DNA from: Oscillospiraceae bacterium
GTDB lineage: Bacteria > Bacillota > Clostridia > Oscillospirales > Ruminococcaceae
Direction: 5' to 3'
DNA: 47,578 bases
Assembly: GCA_017512745.1 (NCBI GenBank)
Contig: JAFWEV010000088.1
Span: 1-47,578, forward strand
Part shown: positions 8,266 to 16,069 of the stretch, piece by piece
Numbering within the stretch: the stretch's first letter is position 1
Layout of the letters: the number at the start of each line of letters is the position of its first letter
Translations under genes and position numbers: made by a program
The notes under the pieces: generated by a model
Told to the model about the DNA's origin: nothing
The model's database searches: none
What the model saw: only the letters and a program-made list of their open reading frames with translations

Positions 8266-9549
8266 TCATTTATATATTATTTCAAAGCTGTTGATTATAT
8301 AGTTGGTGTCTCTGAGATCACAGTTCGATCTGTAATAGAACCTGTATGCGCCGGTCGTCTTGAACATGGAGAAGCCCTCGTCGACATATCTCGTGGCATC
8401 TTCTCCTACGGCAAGGACCTTGACCTCAAACACGATATCCCCCGTAAGCGGTCTCACGATCGTGTATTTTCTCTGATCGAACTCATCCTGTTTTACCGTA
8501 ACCGTGGCAAGCCACTCCTCCGGAACGCGCAGAGCAAACATATATGACTCATCGACATATGTCGCGGCAACGAATCTGATCGTATCCGATGACGGAGCAT
8601 ACCAGTAAGTCCAGGCGTTCCTGTCGTTTATCTCCTCATACGGCGGAGTGTCGGACGGGAAGCACATGCTGGAGCCGTACAGGCTCGTACAGGTAAGATT
8701 CGAATTCGTGCGCCTTGAGAGCACATTCAGCGAGTAGTCCTCCGGAAGCTGTGCCGGAGCAAATTCACCGTTATCGAGAGTGAATATCTCCGTTGCCCGG
8801 ACCTCGTCGCTGAGGACTTCGTCAACAAAGATTGCCCTGGTCTCGTCAACATTTCCTATGGTGAGCGCCATGCAGTCGATCATCTCGGAATTCAGGCTGT
8901 AGGTATCGAGGAGATCCATGATGTTGTTGCTGTTCTCCACGAAACTTACGGTAAATCCGTTGTCATCGTAATTCTTGCTGACGTAGCAGAATTCCACATA
9001 TCCGTCCGCATCGAAATCACTTGTGATCATATCGACACAGCTGCCCTCGAACCCGATCTCGATTGAATCATTCTGGTAATGATAGACTGAGAGCTGATGC
9101 GACGCGGAGTTGGTCGATGTCCATTCGATCAGTATCGCGTAAGTCCTTGTCCCGTATGCTCTGAGGACTTTAACCATCTCTATCTCGGTACCAGGTCCCT
9201 CTACGGTTCCTGTTATGACCCATTCATTGTCAACATGTTTGAGGATCGCCATATTGGCGTAAATGCTGACATCCTGCGCATTGTAGAAAACGATCGCCTC
9301 ATCGGAACCGTCGGCATCGAGATCGTAGATCTGGATCGGGGATTTCTCATCCCCTCTCAGAGGGTACTTGAGCGATACCGCTGATGATGAGATGCTGTCC
9401 AACGCGACTTTTATATCGTTCTGTGTCGATGTGAGCAGCGGAGCTACAAGGAGATTGTCGACAGACGTACCTATAGCACACCCGGTAGCGGTCATCACGA
9501 CCACTGCCAGGAGAACCAGCACCATCAGTTTTTCAGCGATTTTTTTCAT
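8266..9549 (-). CDS. putative lipoprotein with FG-GAP-like calcium loops
   Basis: 427 residues, no recognised function. The N-terminus has two lysines, a hydrophobic run (8-20) and ATGC with Cys24, a typical lipoprotein signal, so the mature protein is probably anchored on the outer face of the membrane. Two acidic loops, DLDADGSDE (76-84) and DFDADGYVE (178-186), look like the calcium loops of FG-GAP/VCBS beta-propeller repeats. It heads the operon with the response regulator and kinase. The ATG has no ribosome binding site, and a TATAAT box ends only 8 nt before it, so the transcript may be leaderless. An accessory sensor role is inference. Confidence 0.85.
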   Translation of the reverse strand: MKKIAEKLMVLVLLAVVVMTATGCAIGTSVDNLLVAPLLTSTQNDIKVALDSISSSAVSLKYPLRGDEKSPIQIYDLDADGSDEAIVFYNAQDVSIYANMAILKHVDNEWVITGTVEGPGTEIEMVKVLRAYGTRTYAILIEWTSTNSASHQLSVYHYQNDSIEIGFEGSCVDMITSDFDADGYVEFCYVSKNYDDNGFTVSFVENSNNIMDLLDTYSLNSEMIDCMALTIGNVDETRAIFVDEVLSDEVRATEIFTLDNGEFAPAQLPEDYSLNVLSRRTNSNLTCTSLYGSSMCFPSDTPPYEEINDRNAWTYWYAPSSDTIRFVAATYVDESYMFALRVPEEWLATVTVKQDEFDQRKYTIVRPLTGDIVFEVKVLAVGEDATRYVDEGFSMFKTTGAYRFYYRSNCDLRDTNYIINSFEIIYK

Positions 9550-9557
9550 ACAGAGTA

Positions 9558-9563
9558 ATTATA
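9558..9563 (-). promoter_or_regulatory. -10 box for the lipoprotein/two-component operon
   Basis: TATAAT on the minus strand, ending 8 nt before the ATG at 9549. No good -35 box is seen 16-18 bp upstream (position 9581-9586 reads aggcaa on this strand). Transcription would begin within a few bases of the ATG. Confidence 0.5.
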
Positions 9564-9580
9564 TAATATCGGTTTATAGT

Positions 9581-9609
9581 TTGCCTATTTTCTTTAGTTA
9601 CTATATTAT
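9581..9609 (+). promoter_or_regulatory. promoter of the small membrane protein gene
   Basis: TTGCCT (9581-9586) and TATTAT (9604-9609) are 17 bp apart. This promoter faces away from the lipoprotein operon; the two -10 boxes are about 40 bp apart, so a regulator bound here could affect both. Confidence 0.6.
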
Positions 9610-9645
9610 ATTTCTAACATCTAATTATTAGGAGATTGTTTCGTT

Positions 9646-9975
9646 ATGTCTGCTATGATAGTCATAATCCTTGTGTGGTGTCTCTACACAGATACAAGAG
9701 CTCTTATCCTCGCTCCGAGGCCGTGGACCCCTATGGTGTGGGTATTCCTCTTCATCAATATCCTGCTTCTGGCCGCGCTGTTTTTCACATCCAAAAAGGC
9801 CATTCAGGAATATCAGGAGAGAAGAAAGGACGAACAGGCAGCGAAAGAGATGTTTGAGATGCAGACGAGGGCAAAGACTCTCGCAAAATACAGAGAGGAA
9901 GATCCCGAGGATATCCAGTCTCCCACCGCTCCCGAGATCTCCGATGATGACGAAAACAGCAAGTATCTCAGCTGA
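9646..9975 (+). CDS. small two-segment membrane protein of unknown function
   Basis: 109 residues, family not recognised. A hydrophobic N-terminus (2-13) and a second segment (about 29-46) are followed by a highly charged cytoplasmic-type tail rich in Glu, Lys and Asp, ending in an acidic SDDDENSKYLS. Evidence that it is a real gene: AGGAG 11 nt before the ATG, a promoter at 9581-9609 and a good terminator at 9993-10025. It is a single-gene plus-strand transcript inside a long minus-strand region, divergent from the lipoprotein/two-component operon, which makes a regulatory or functional link possible but unproven. Confidence 0.8.
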   Translation: MSAMIVIILVWCLYTDTRALILAPRPWTPMVWVFLFINILLLAALFFTSKKAIQEYQERRKDEQAAKEMFEMQTRAKTLAKYREEDPEDIQSPTAPEISDDDENSKYLS

Positions 9976-9992
9976 TCCCGATCTATAGCATA

Positions 9993-10025
9993 CGGCGTCG
10001 GACCAATCGATCCGACGCCGTTTTT
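9993..10025 (+). terminator. terminator of the small membrane protein gene
   Basis: A perfect 10-bp stem, cggcgtcgga (9993-10002) with tccgacgccg (10011-10020), 8-nt loop, followed by five T. The other side is not T-rich, so it acts mainly on the plus strand. Confidence 0.9.
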
Positions 10026-10029
10026 CTGT

Positions 10030-10635
10030 CTATTTGAAGTTTTTCAGGAACGAGAGTCTGTGTATCGGGGTAATCCCGAATTCTCTCAGAGCCTCATAGT
10101 GCGCTTTTGTGCCATATCCCTTGTGCTTCTCGAATCCGTATTCCGGGAACTCCATCGCATATTCGCGCATTATCCTGTCCCTTGTGACCTTCGCGATAAT
10201 GGAAGCCGCAGCGATCGACGCAGATCTTGCATCCCCGTGGATCACATATTCCTCTGCGACATCTATGTCGGGCAGTCTGTTTCCGTCAATGAGAACAATG
10301 TCGGGGGTAAACGGCAGTTTCTCCACTGCCCGCTTCATTCCAAGCATCGTCGCCTCGAGAATGTTGATCCGGTCTATCGTCTCCGGCCAGACAAGTTCAA
10401 CCGATACGGCCTTGGCTTTCTTCATGATCTCTCCGTAGAGTATCTCTCTCTTCTTTTCGGTGATCTTTTTGGAGTCGTTTACTCCCTCTATCTCTTCGCT
10501 TCCGAGAATGACAGCCGCACAGGCGACCGGACCAGCAAGAGGGCCTCTTCCGGCTTCGTCAACGCCGCAGATAACACCGAATTCTTTTCTGTACCGCGCA
10601 TCGAACTCGTACAGCGTCAGTCCGTCACTGCTCAT
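10030..10635 (-). CDS. rnhB: ribonuclease HII
   Basis: 201 residues. RNase HII cuts RNA in RNA-DNA hybrids and removes single ribonucleotides from DNA. The family signature GVDEAGRGPLAGP starts at residue 24 and carries the first catalytic Asp-Glu pair; IDGNRLPD and the AAASIIAKVTRD helix supply the remaining acids and contacts. Start: ATG 10635 has GGAGG 6 nt upstream within rbgA, which it overlaps by 11 bp. A type I enzyme is also encoded here at 44651-45097, so the cell has both classes. Confidence 0.97.
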   Translation of the reverse strand: MSSDGLTLYEFDARYRKEFGVICGVDEAGRGPLAGPVACAAVILGSEEIEGVNDSKKITEKKREILYGEIMKKAKAVSVELVWPETIDRINILEATMLGMKRAVEKLPFTPDIVLIDGNRLPDIDVAEEYVIHGDARSASIAAASIIAKVTRDRIMREYAMEFPEYGFEKHKGYGTKAHYEALREFGITPIHRLSFLKNFK

Positions 10636-11476
10636 CGGGCACCTCCAGGGATATTCTTCCGAACCTTAGGGTTCTGAAATCGTTTATCAGCGCAAGAGCG
10701 GCACGCTCTATGTCACCGACTCCTCCCCGCATAATCATTTTTCTTTTAAGCGCTATCTCGTTCATAGCCGTCTCAAAATCCATGCCTTCATCGAGTTCTG
10801 TCTCATAGTATAGACCGATCTTTTCGGGTCCTATGACCCTGTAGAGGTAATAGGCATTTTCCAGTGAATCGGTGTTCTCGTCGTTGATGGAGCTGAGGCA
10901 TGCCAGCTTGACAAGTTCATTCTCTTCGAGTTTGTTTGATTGCAGTATCCCCGGCATGTCCAGAAGTTCCAGGGAATCCGTGACGACCCACTGCTTTCCT
11001 CTGGTGATGCCGGCCTTGTTGCCGACATGAGTCTTCGTCTCCCCCGCTACTGAGTTTATAAACGAGGATTTGCCGATATTCGGTACCCCTATCATCATGG
11101 CACGGGGAAAATAGGAGGCTCTGCGCCCTTCTTTCTGCCTTGAATTCAATATGAAATCCACAGCCCCGGCGGCACTTTTCTTATCTCTGGCATTCACGCC
11201 TATCGCTCTATAGCCGTCATTTTCAAAATACCGTATCCACTTCTCCGTCACTTCCGGATCCGCTAGATCCTGCTTGTTGAGCAGCAGGAACACCTTGCTC
11301 TTGTACTGCTCGAGAAGTCTTTTGCCGAGGAATGGTCTTAAGGAACTCATCGGAGCTCTCGCATCCAGCATCACGATGATGATGTCCACTTCAGCCAGAT
11401 GCCTGTTGGCGATCTGGTTGGCTTTTGCCATATGTCCCGCATATCCGGCGTTGGAAATGCTGTTTGAATCTCTCAT
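10625..11476 (-). CDS. rbgA: ribosome biogenesis GTPase RbgA (YlqF)
   Basis: 283 residues. RbgA is a GTPase needed for late maturation of the 50S subunit. The GTPase motifs are circularly permuted, as in all YlqF/YawG proteins: G4 NKQD (67-70) comes before G1 GVPNIGKSS (130-138) and G3 DMPG (173-176). The helical C-terminal domain follows. The ATG overlaps the lepB stop by 4 bp (ATGA). The order lepB, rbgA, rnhB behind rplS is the arrangement known from Bacillus and clostridia and fits coupled production of ribosome assembly factors. Confidence 0.95.
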   Translation of the reverse strand: MRDSNSISNAGYAGHMAKANQIANRHLAEVDIIIVMLDARAPMSSLRPFLGKRLLEQYKSKVFLLLNKQDLADPEVTEKWIRYFENDGYRAIGVNARDKKSAAGAVDFILNSRQKEGRRASYFPRAMMIGVPNIGKSSFINSVAGETKTHVGNKAGITRGKQWVVTDSLELLDMPGILQSNKLEENELVKLACLSSINDENTDSLENAYYLYRVIGPEKIGLYYETELDEGMDFETAMNEIALKRKMIMRGGVGDIERAALALINDFRTLRFGRISLEVPDEQ

Positions 11477-12003
11477 TTCACGACTCCGATCTTTGAAACG
11501 GGAAAGAGCACGAATTTTGCCACGGCGCAGACCTCATTCTGTCTGACAAAACCCACTCTGGTGTCCCTGCTGTCGAGAGACACTCCCCTGTTATCGCCCA
11601 TTACGAAGAAGCAGCCGTCGGGAACAGTCAACGGATACGTCTGATCTCCCCGCAAGTTCCATTCTCCCGATGCCACATATTCGGTGAGGATCCCGTTGAC
11701 GAAGACCTGTCCCTGACCGTCTATCATAACCTCGTCTCCCGGAACCCCGATCACTCTCTTTATCAGAGCTTCCTTTAGCTGCTCATTCTCAAAAACGACC
11801 ACGTCTCCGGCTTTCGGAGCAGCATAGGCGTTCAGAGCTATGATCTTGGAATTGTTCTCCAGGGTCGGGAACATCGAAGTCTCCTTGACGGTATAGATCT
11901 TGCAGAAAAACATCAGGACAATAATGACTATGGACAGCGCCACCGCGACCGACTCTATCCAGTCATAGACATTTATTCTCTTGTCGAGTTCTTTCTCGTT
12001 CAT
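11473..12003 (-). CDS. lepB: signal peptidase I
   Basis: 176 residues. Cleaves signal peptides from exported proteins at the outer face of the membrane. One N-terminal membrane segment (about 17-36), catalytic Ser43 in ETSMFPTL and general-base Lys82 in IKRVIGVPGD; the GDNR.SLDSR box near residue 145 is also present. Start: an earlier in-frame start would run back through the rplS terminator, so the ATG at 12003 is chosen; its binding site (GGTGA, 4 nt away) is weak. The terminator at 12020-12047 lies just before the gene, so expression depends on read-through or an unseen promoter. Confidence 0.94.
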   Translation of the reverse strand: MNEKELDKRINVYDWIESVAVALSIVIIVLMFFCKIYTVKETSMFPTLENNSKIIALNAYAAPKAGDVVVFENEQLKEALIKRVIGVPGDEVMIDGQGQVFVNGILTEYVASGEWNLRGDQTYPLTVPDGCFFVMGDNRGVSLDSRDTRVGFVRQNEVCAVAKFVLFPVSKIGVVK

Positions 12004-12019
12004 CCCGTCACCATATAGT

Positions 12020-12047
12020 AAAAATAGCGGATCCGTAACGGATCCGC
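12020..12047 (-). terminator. terminator after rplS
   Basis: Perfect 9-bp stem GCGGATCCG/CGGATCCGC (12027-12035 with 12039-12047) with a 3-nt loop, then on the minus strand CTATTTTT. It lies 17 nt before the lepB start, so it may act as a partial terminator inside the rplS-lepB-rbgA-rnhB run. Confidence 0.85.
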
Positions 12048-12064
12048 ATTTTTCATTAATAAAC

Positions 12065-12415
12065 TTATTTTGAAGCAAAAACCTCTTTAACCCTTGCGGA
12101 TTTACCAGATCTGTTTCTGAGATAATAGAGCTTTGCTCTTCTTACTCCACCCATTCTGACTACTTCGACTTTTTCTACGTTGGGTGAGTTGATCGGGAAT
12201 ACACGCTCAACGCCTACACCGTAAGAAACTTTTCTTACTGTGAATGTCTCGTTGATTCCGCCGTGCTGGCGTGCGATAACAATTCCTTCAAAAACCTGTG
12301 TTCTGGAATGGTTTCCTTCTGTGATTCTAACACTTACGCGGACTGTATCTCCAATATTGAATTTCGGCATGTCCTCGCGGATACAATCCTGGGTCATACT
12401 TTTAATTGCGTCCAT
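12065..12415 (-). CDS. rplS: 50S ribosomal protein L19
   Basis: 116 residues, standard length. L19 sits at the interface of the 50S and 30S subunits. [22 protein letters not shown] and [21 protein letters not shown] are family hallmarks, with the conserved tail [20 protein letters not shown]. Start: ATG 12415 has a strong GGAGG 5 nt upstream. An in-frame TTG 30 nt further upstream also has AGGAG in front of it; it would add ten residues not typical of L19. A structured leader and promoter precede it. Confidence 0.98.
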   Translation of the reverse strand: MDAIKSMTQDCIREDMPKFNIGDTVRVSVRITEGNHSRTQVFEGIVIARQHGGINETFTVRKVSYGVGVERVFPINSPNVEKVEVVRMGGVRRAKLYYLRNRSGKSARVKEVFASK

Positions 12416-12521
12416 TTTTTCCTCCAAAATATTCAAGACAGTCAATCCGCAACTCCTGGTTACTGTCGTTAATTTCAAACTATTCTCAGCAGTAATAGTA
12501 TAGTGCTACGCAAAATAGCAC
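12416..12521 (-). promoter_or_regulatory. structured 5' leader of rplS
   Basis: About 105 nt between the predicted transcription start and the rplS ATG. Two hairpins are visible: stem GTGCTA/TAGCAC (12503-12508 with 12516-12521, 7-nt loop) close to the 5' end, and GACAGT/ACTGTC (12437-12442 with 12462-12467), whose loop holds an extra AGGAG. Ribosomal protein leaders often mediate feedback by the protein; whether this is such a leader is inference. Confidence 0.5.
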
Positions 12522-12526
12522 GATAG

Positions 12527-12555
12527 ATATTACCACACCGTCCGAAAGAATTCAA
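12527..12555 (-). promoter_or_regulatory. candidate rplS promoter
   Basis: TTGAAT (12550-12555) and TAATAT (12527-12532), 17 bp apart on the minus strand, with TGG before the -10 (extended type). It starts 5 bp after the preceding gene's stop. Confidence 0.55.
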
Positions 12556-12559
12556 GTGT

Positions 12560-13216
12560 TTATTCAAATTCTTTCATGTCGGCGGTCAATATTTTTATCC
12601 TGCGCACCGATATATGATCGATCTCCCTGCCGATGTCTTCGGAAAAGGCTTCGATCACCGCTGCCGGATTCAGATTCGATGTAGGTCCGGCGTCACACAC
12701 GATCACCATCATAAGCTTTTTTCCGGATCCGTCAATATAATAATCCTTTATTTTATCCTTGGCATTGAAGACTGTCTCTTTTCCCTTTTTTCCTGTCTTC
12801 TTCAGCATGATCTCATCTTTCGACATGAATGTGCGGAGTTTTTCCGCGAGATCCTTCTGGGATACCGAGAGATCATCCAGCTCGATTATATACTTGGCAT
12901 ATGCTATCTGGGCGGTCTTCATCTTCGGCGTCGTTGTGTTGAAAACTTCGATGCCCTCGGGGAGAAACGCATTGATCCTCTCTGCGACATAATCAGTCGG
13001 ATAAAGAAGCTTTATATCCGCCACCTCACATGTGCTCTCCATACCGAGGGAGAGCGGCAGAGGAAAAGAAATAAACATGTGGGAGTTGAATCCCTCGGTG
13101 AACCAGACATTGAGGTCGGTTCTTCCGATCGCCCTCATGATCGCTCTGTATGTATCGAGATGCGACAAATACTTTGCGTTGTTTATCTTTACAAAATGGA
13201 GTCTAACGTTTTCCAA
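12560..13216 (-). CDS. DUF2344 / TIGR03936 family protein, partner of a radical SAM protein
   Basis: 218 residues. The family is always found fused to, or next to, a B12-binding-type radical SAM protein (here 13203-15044); its biochemical role is not established. Conserved features: opening RLHFVKINNAKYLSHLD, RRxIGRTDL-type arginines, and the patch YTEGFNSHMF-like sequence FTEGFNSHMFISFPLPLS. Start: a TTG at 13216 with GGGGAGG 7 nt upstream gives the usual N-terminus; a longer reading frame from 13288 lies entirely in the upstream gene and has no support. It overlaps that gene by 14 bp. In many Firmicutes this pair precedes RNase G and the L21/L27 genes; here it precedes rplS. Confidence 0.9.
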   Translation of the reverse strand: MENVRLHFVKINNAKYLSHLDTYRAIMRAIGRTDLNVWFTEGFNSHMFISFPLPLSLGMESTCEVADIKLLYPTDYVAERINAFLPEGIEVFNTTTPKMKTAQIAYAKYIIELDDLSVSQKDLAEKLRTFMSKDEIMLKKTGKKGKETVFNAKDKIKDYYIDGSGKKLMMVIVCDAGPTSNLNPAAVIEAFSEDIGREIDHISVRRIKILTADMKEFE

Positions 13217-15044
13217 AGCACGGCCTCCCCAGCATTCTGGCAACACCGCATGCGGAACATTTCTCAGTGCATGCAGGCGTCGTCTCACCGCTCATGGCTC
13301 TTTCGTATTCCTTTTTGAGGAACCTTTTAGTGATACCGTAATCCAGATGATCCCACGGGAATATCTCATCTGTGCTTCTCTCTCTCGACGTATAGAAGTC
13401 AAGACTGAGGCCGTTCTTCTCCAGGGCTCTTGTCCACCTCTCGAACGAGAATCCTTCATCCCAGCTCTCAAAGACGGCTCCGTCTCTGTACACGTCAAGA
13501 ACGACCTGGCAGAGCCTCCGGTCGCCTCTCGCGAGAATAGCCTCAGCAACGGAAGTCCGCGCATCGTGATATTTCAGACTGATCTTCTTTGACTTTATGG
13601 AATCCTTTAGGAGCCGCTGTTTTCTTTCAAATTCCTCCACAGTGTCCTGTCCTACATACTGGAAAGGTGTAAAGGGTTTCGGTACGAAGCAGGCAACGCT
13701 CGTTGTCACCGTTACGGACTTGCCCTTCTGTCTTGTCGGCAGCGAATAATAGAGATCTACAATGCTCTGGGACAGATCCGCGATTCCCTTTATGTCTTCA
13801 TCTGTCTCTGTCGGGTGACCGAGCATAAAGTAGAGCTTTACAGATGTATATCCCTCCTCGAAGGCGATCCTGCAGGTGCCGTGGATCTCCTCCTCGGTAA
13901 CATTCTTATTAATTACGTCTCTCAGTCTCTGTGTGCCCGCTTCCGCGGCGAACGTAAGACCGGATTTTCTGACCCTTGTGGTCTTGTCTATTATTGAACT
14001 GTCAAAATTGTCTATTCTGAGAGAAGGCAGTGAAAGATTGATCTTTCTCTCTTCTGTCCAGCTTATCAGCCGGTCAAGAAGATCTCCCAGTTCAGGATGA
14101 TCGCTCGTTGAGAGCGATGTAAGCGAAACTTCGCTGTAGCCCGTGTTGTTGATAAGGCAACTTGTCTGATCATTTATGAGTTCCGCGCTCTTGTATCTCT
14201 GAGGTCTGTATATAAATCCCGCCTGACAGAACCTGCATCCGTGGATACAGCCTCTTAAAACTTCGACCATCACTCTGTCATGGACAATTTCGATGAGCGG
14301 GACGATTATCTTGTCGGGATAATATGCAGTATCAAGATCCGTGAGGATCCTCCTCTTTACGGTCTTCGGCCCGCCGACGGTATTCCTGATCGCCTTTACC
14401 GTACCGTCCCTCTTGTATGTCACTTCATAGTGCTGAGGCACATATACCCCCTCTATCTTGGAGAGTTCCATGAGCGTGTCTTTCCTCGACAGTTTCTCTC
14501 TCTTGCACTTTCTGAGACATTCGACCGTTTCAACGGAGATCTCCTCTCCGTCTCCCAGAGCAAAGAAATCGAAGAAATCCGCTATGGGCTCGGGATTGCA
14601 CGCACACGGTCCGCCGGCAAATACAATGGGGTCATCTTCCCCCCTCTCGCTTGCGAGCAGAGGTATCCCTGCGAGATCCAGCATATAGAGTATCGTGGTA
14701 TATGACATCTCATACTGCAGCGTGAATGCGACAGCATCGAAATCACCTATAGGGTCTTTGCTCTCAAGGGCAAAGAGTCTGTAGCCGTATTTCTTCAGCT
14801 CGTCCGCCATATCCGTCCAAGGCGCAAAGCACCTCTCACACCAGACACCGGGGATGCTGTTGTAGATGCTGTACAGTATCTTCATGCCGAGATGGGACAT
14901 TCCGATCTCGTATGTATCGGGAAAACAGAAAACGAGCCTGTAATCAACCTCATTTTTCTTTTTGACAATGGAGTTTAGCTCTCCGCCTATATACCTTGCG
15001 GGTTTCTGTACCGACCTCAGTATTTTTTCAAGGGTATAATCCAT
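13203..15044 (-). CDS. TIGR03960-family B12-binding-type radical SAM protein
   Basis: 613 residues, normal for the family. N-terminal cobalamin-binding-like domain (about 35-180), radical SAM core with CIHGCRFC binding the 4Fe-4S cluster and the glycine-rich FVGG-type strands of a TIM barrel, then a C-terminal region ending in CTEKCSACG, a cysteine set that may hold a second cluster or metal. Substrate unknown. Start: ATG 15044 has AAGGA 5 nt upstream. It lies 70 nt after the transketolase terminator with little room for a promoter. The next gene, DUF2344, overlaps it by 14 bp and is its regular partner. Confidence 0.92.
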   Translation of the reverse strand: MDYTLEKILRSVQKPARYIGGELNSIVKKKNEVDYRLVFCFPDTYEIGMSHLGMKILYSIYNSIPGVWCERCFAPWTDMADELKKYGYRLFALESKDPIGDFDAVAFTLQYEMSYTTILYMLDLAGIPLLASERGEDDPIVFAGGPCACNPEPIADFFDFFALGDGEEISVETVECLRKCKREKLSRKDTLMELSKIEGVYVPQHYEVTYKRDGTVKAIRNTVGGPKTVKRRILTDLDTAYYPDKIIVPLIEIVHDRVMVEVLRGCIHGCRFCQAGFIYRPQRYKSAELINDQTSCLINNTGYSEVSLTSLSTSDHPELGDLLDRLISWTEERKINLSLPSLRIDNFDSSIIDKTTRVRKSGLTFAAEAGTQRLRDVINKNVTEEEIHGTCRIAFEEGYTSVKLYFMLGHPTETDEDIKGIADLSQSIVDLYYSLPTRQKGKSVTVTTSVACFVPKPFTPFQYVGQDTVEEFERKQRLLKDSIKSKKISLKYHDARTSVAEAILARGDRRLCQVVLDVYRDGAVFESWDEGFSFERWTRALEKNGLSLDFYTSRERSTDEIFPWDHLDYGITKRFLKKEYERAMSGETTPACTEKCSACGVARMLGRPCFGKR

Positions 15045-15064
15045 AGATGTCCTTCAGAATTCAG

Positions 15065-15096
15065 AAAAGACAAGCCTCCGGTATTCATCGGAGGCT
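15065..15096 (-). terminator. terminator after the transketolase genes
   Basis: Stem agcctccg/cggaggct (15073-15080 with 15089-15096), 8-nt loop, followed on the minus strand by TGTCTTTTC. It ends about 20 nt before the start codon of the radical SAM gene. Confidence 0.8.
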
Positions 15097-15114
15097 CATC
15101 TGTCAGTAAACGAA

Positions 15115-16065
15115 TTATTTCTTTGCGATAGCGGCCTTTGCTTTTTCTACGATAAACGGTGCCGTGAGCCCGAATTTATCGAGTAGCTCGTTTCCGTTTC
15201 CGGACTTGCCGAAGACATCCTGTACGCCGATCTTGAGGACCGGTACCGGACATTCTTCCGCTGTGCACTCAGCAACAGCAGCGCCCAGTCCGCCGACTAC
15301 GTTGTGCTCTTCACATGTAACGATTGCACCTGTCTTCTTTGCATATTCAAGAACGAGCTCCTTGTCGAGCGGCTTGATCGTATGCATGTCGATAACTGCT
15401 GCGCTGACGCCTTCTTCCGCAAGAATATCGGCTGCCTTGAGTGCTTCGTTGACTTCGAGTCCGCATGCGATGAGTGTGACATCTGTTCCGTCGCGAACGA
15501 CGATTCCCTTGCCGATCTCAAATTTGAATGTTTCCGGATCATAGACTACCGGAACAGCGGAACGTCCGAATCTCAGATAGACAGGGCCTTCATACTCATA
15601 TGCCGCAAATACTGCAGCTCTTGCCTCTGTGTCGTCAGCCGGGCAAATAACCGTCATACCGGGGATAACGCGCATTGTCGCAAAGTCCTCGATGCACTGA
15701 TGTGTTGCGCCGTCTTCACCTACGGATACGCCACCGTGTGTCGCGCCGATCTTAACGTTGAGGTGCGGATAGCATACGGAATTTCTGACCTGCTCAAATG
15801 CACGTCCTGATGCGAACATTGCGAATGTACTTGCAAACGGGACACAGAGTCCGGATGCCGCAAGTCCTGCCGCTACGCCGATCATGTTGCCTTCGGCGAT
15901 ACCGCAGTCGATAAATCTCTCAGGAAATTTCTTTGCGAATACGGATGTCTTTGTTGCACCGGAAAGGTCTGCATCAAGCACTACGACATTTGCTGCCTTC
16001 TCTCCGAGTTCTGCAAGAGCATTGCCGTAACTTTCTCTTGTCGCGATTTTCTTCACATCTGCCAT
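15115..16065 (-). CDS. transketolase, C-terminal subunit
   Basis: 316 residues, half of a split transketolase. With the N-terminal subunit encoded just upstream it transfers two-carbon units between sugar phosphates in the pentose phosphate pathway. It holds the pyrimidine-binding domain: [19 protein letters not shown] contains the glutamate that activates thiamine diphosphate, and the C-terminal Rossmann-like domain begins near [13 protein letters not shown]. Start: ATG 16065 has GGAGG 9 nt upstream and lies 4 nt after the stop of the partner; the longer frame would overlap the partner gene. A DXP synthase-like role is less likely because of the adjacent N-terminal half. Confidence 0.93.
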   Translation of the reverse strand: MADVKKIATRESYGNALAELGEKAANVVVLDADLSGATKTSVFAKKFPERFIDCGIAEGNMIGVAAGLAASGLCVPFASTFAMFASGRAFEQVRNSVCYPHLNVKIGATHGGVSVGEDGATHQCIEDFATMRVIPGMTVICPADDTEARAAVFAAYEYEGPVYLRFGRSAVPVVYDPETFKFEIGKGIVVRDGTDVTLIACGLEVNEALKAADILAEEGVSAAVIDMHTIKPLDKELVLEYAKKTGAIVTCEEHNVVGGLGAAVAECTAEECPVPVLKIGVQDVFGKSGNGNELLDKFGLTAPFIVEKAKAAIAKK

Positions 16066-16069
16066 GACC

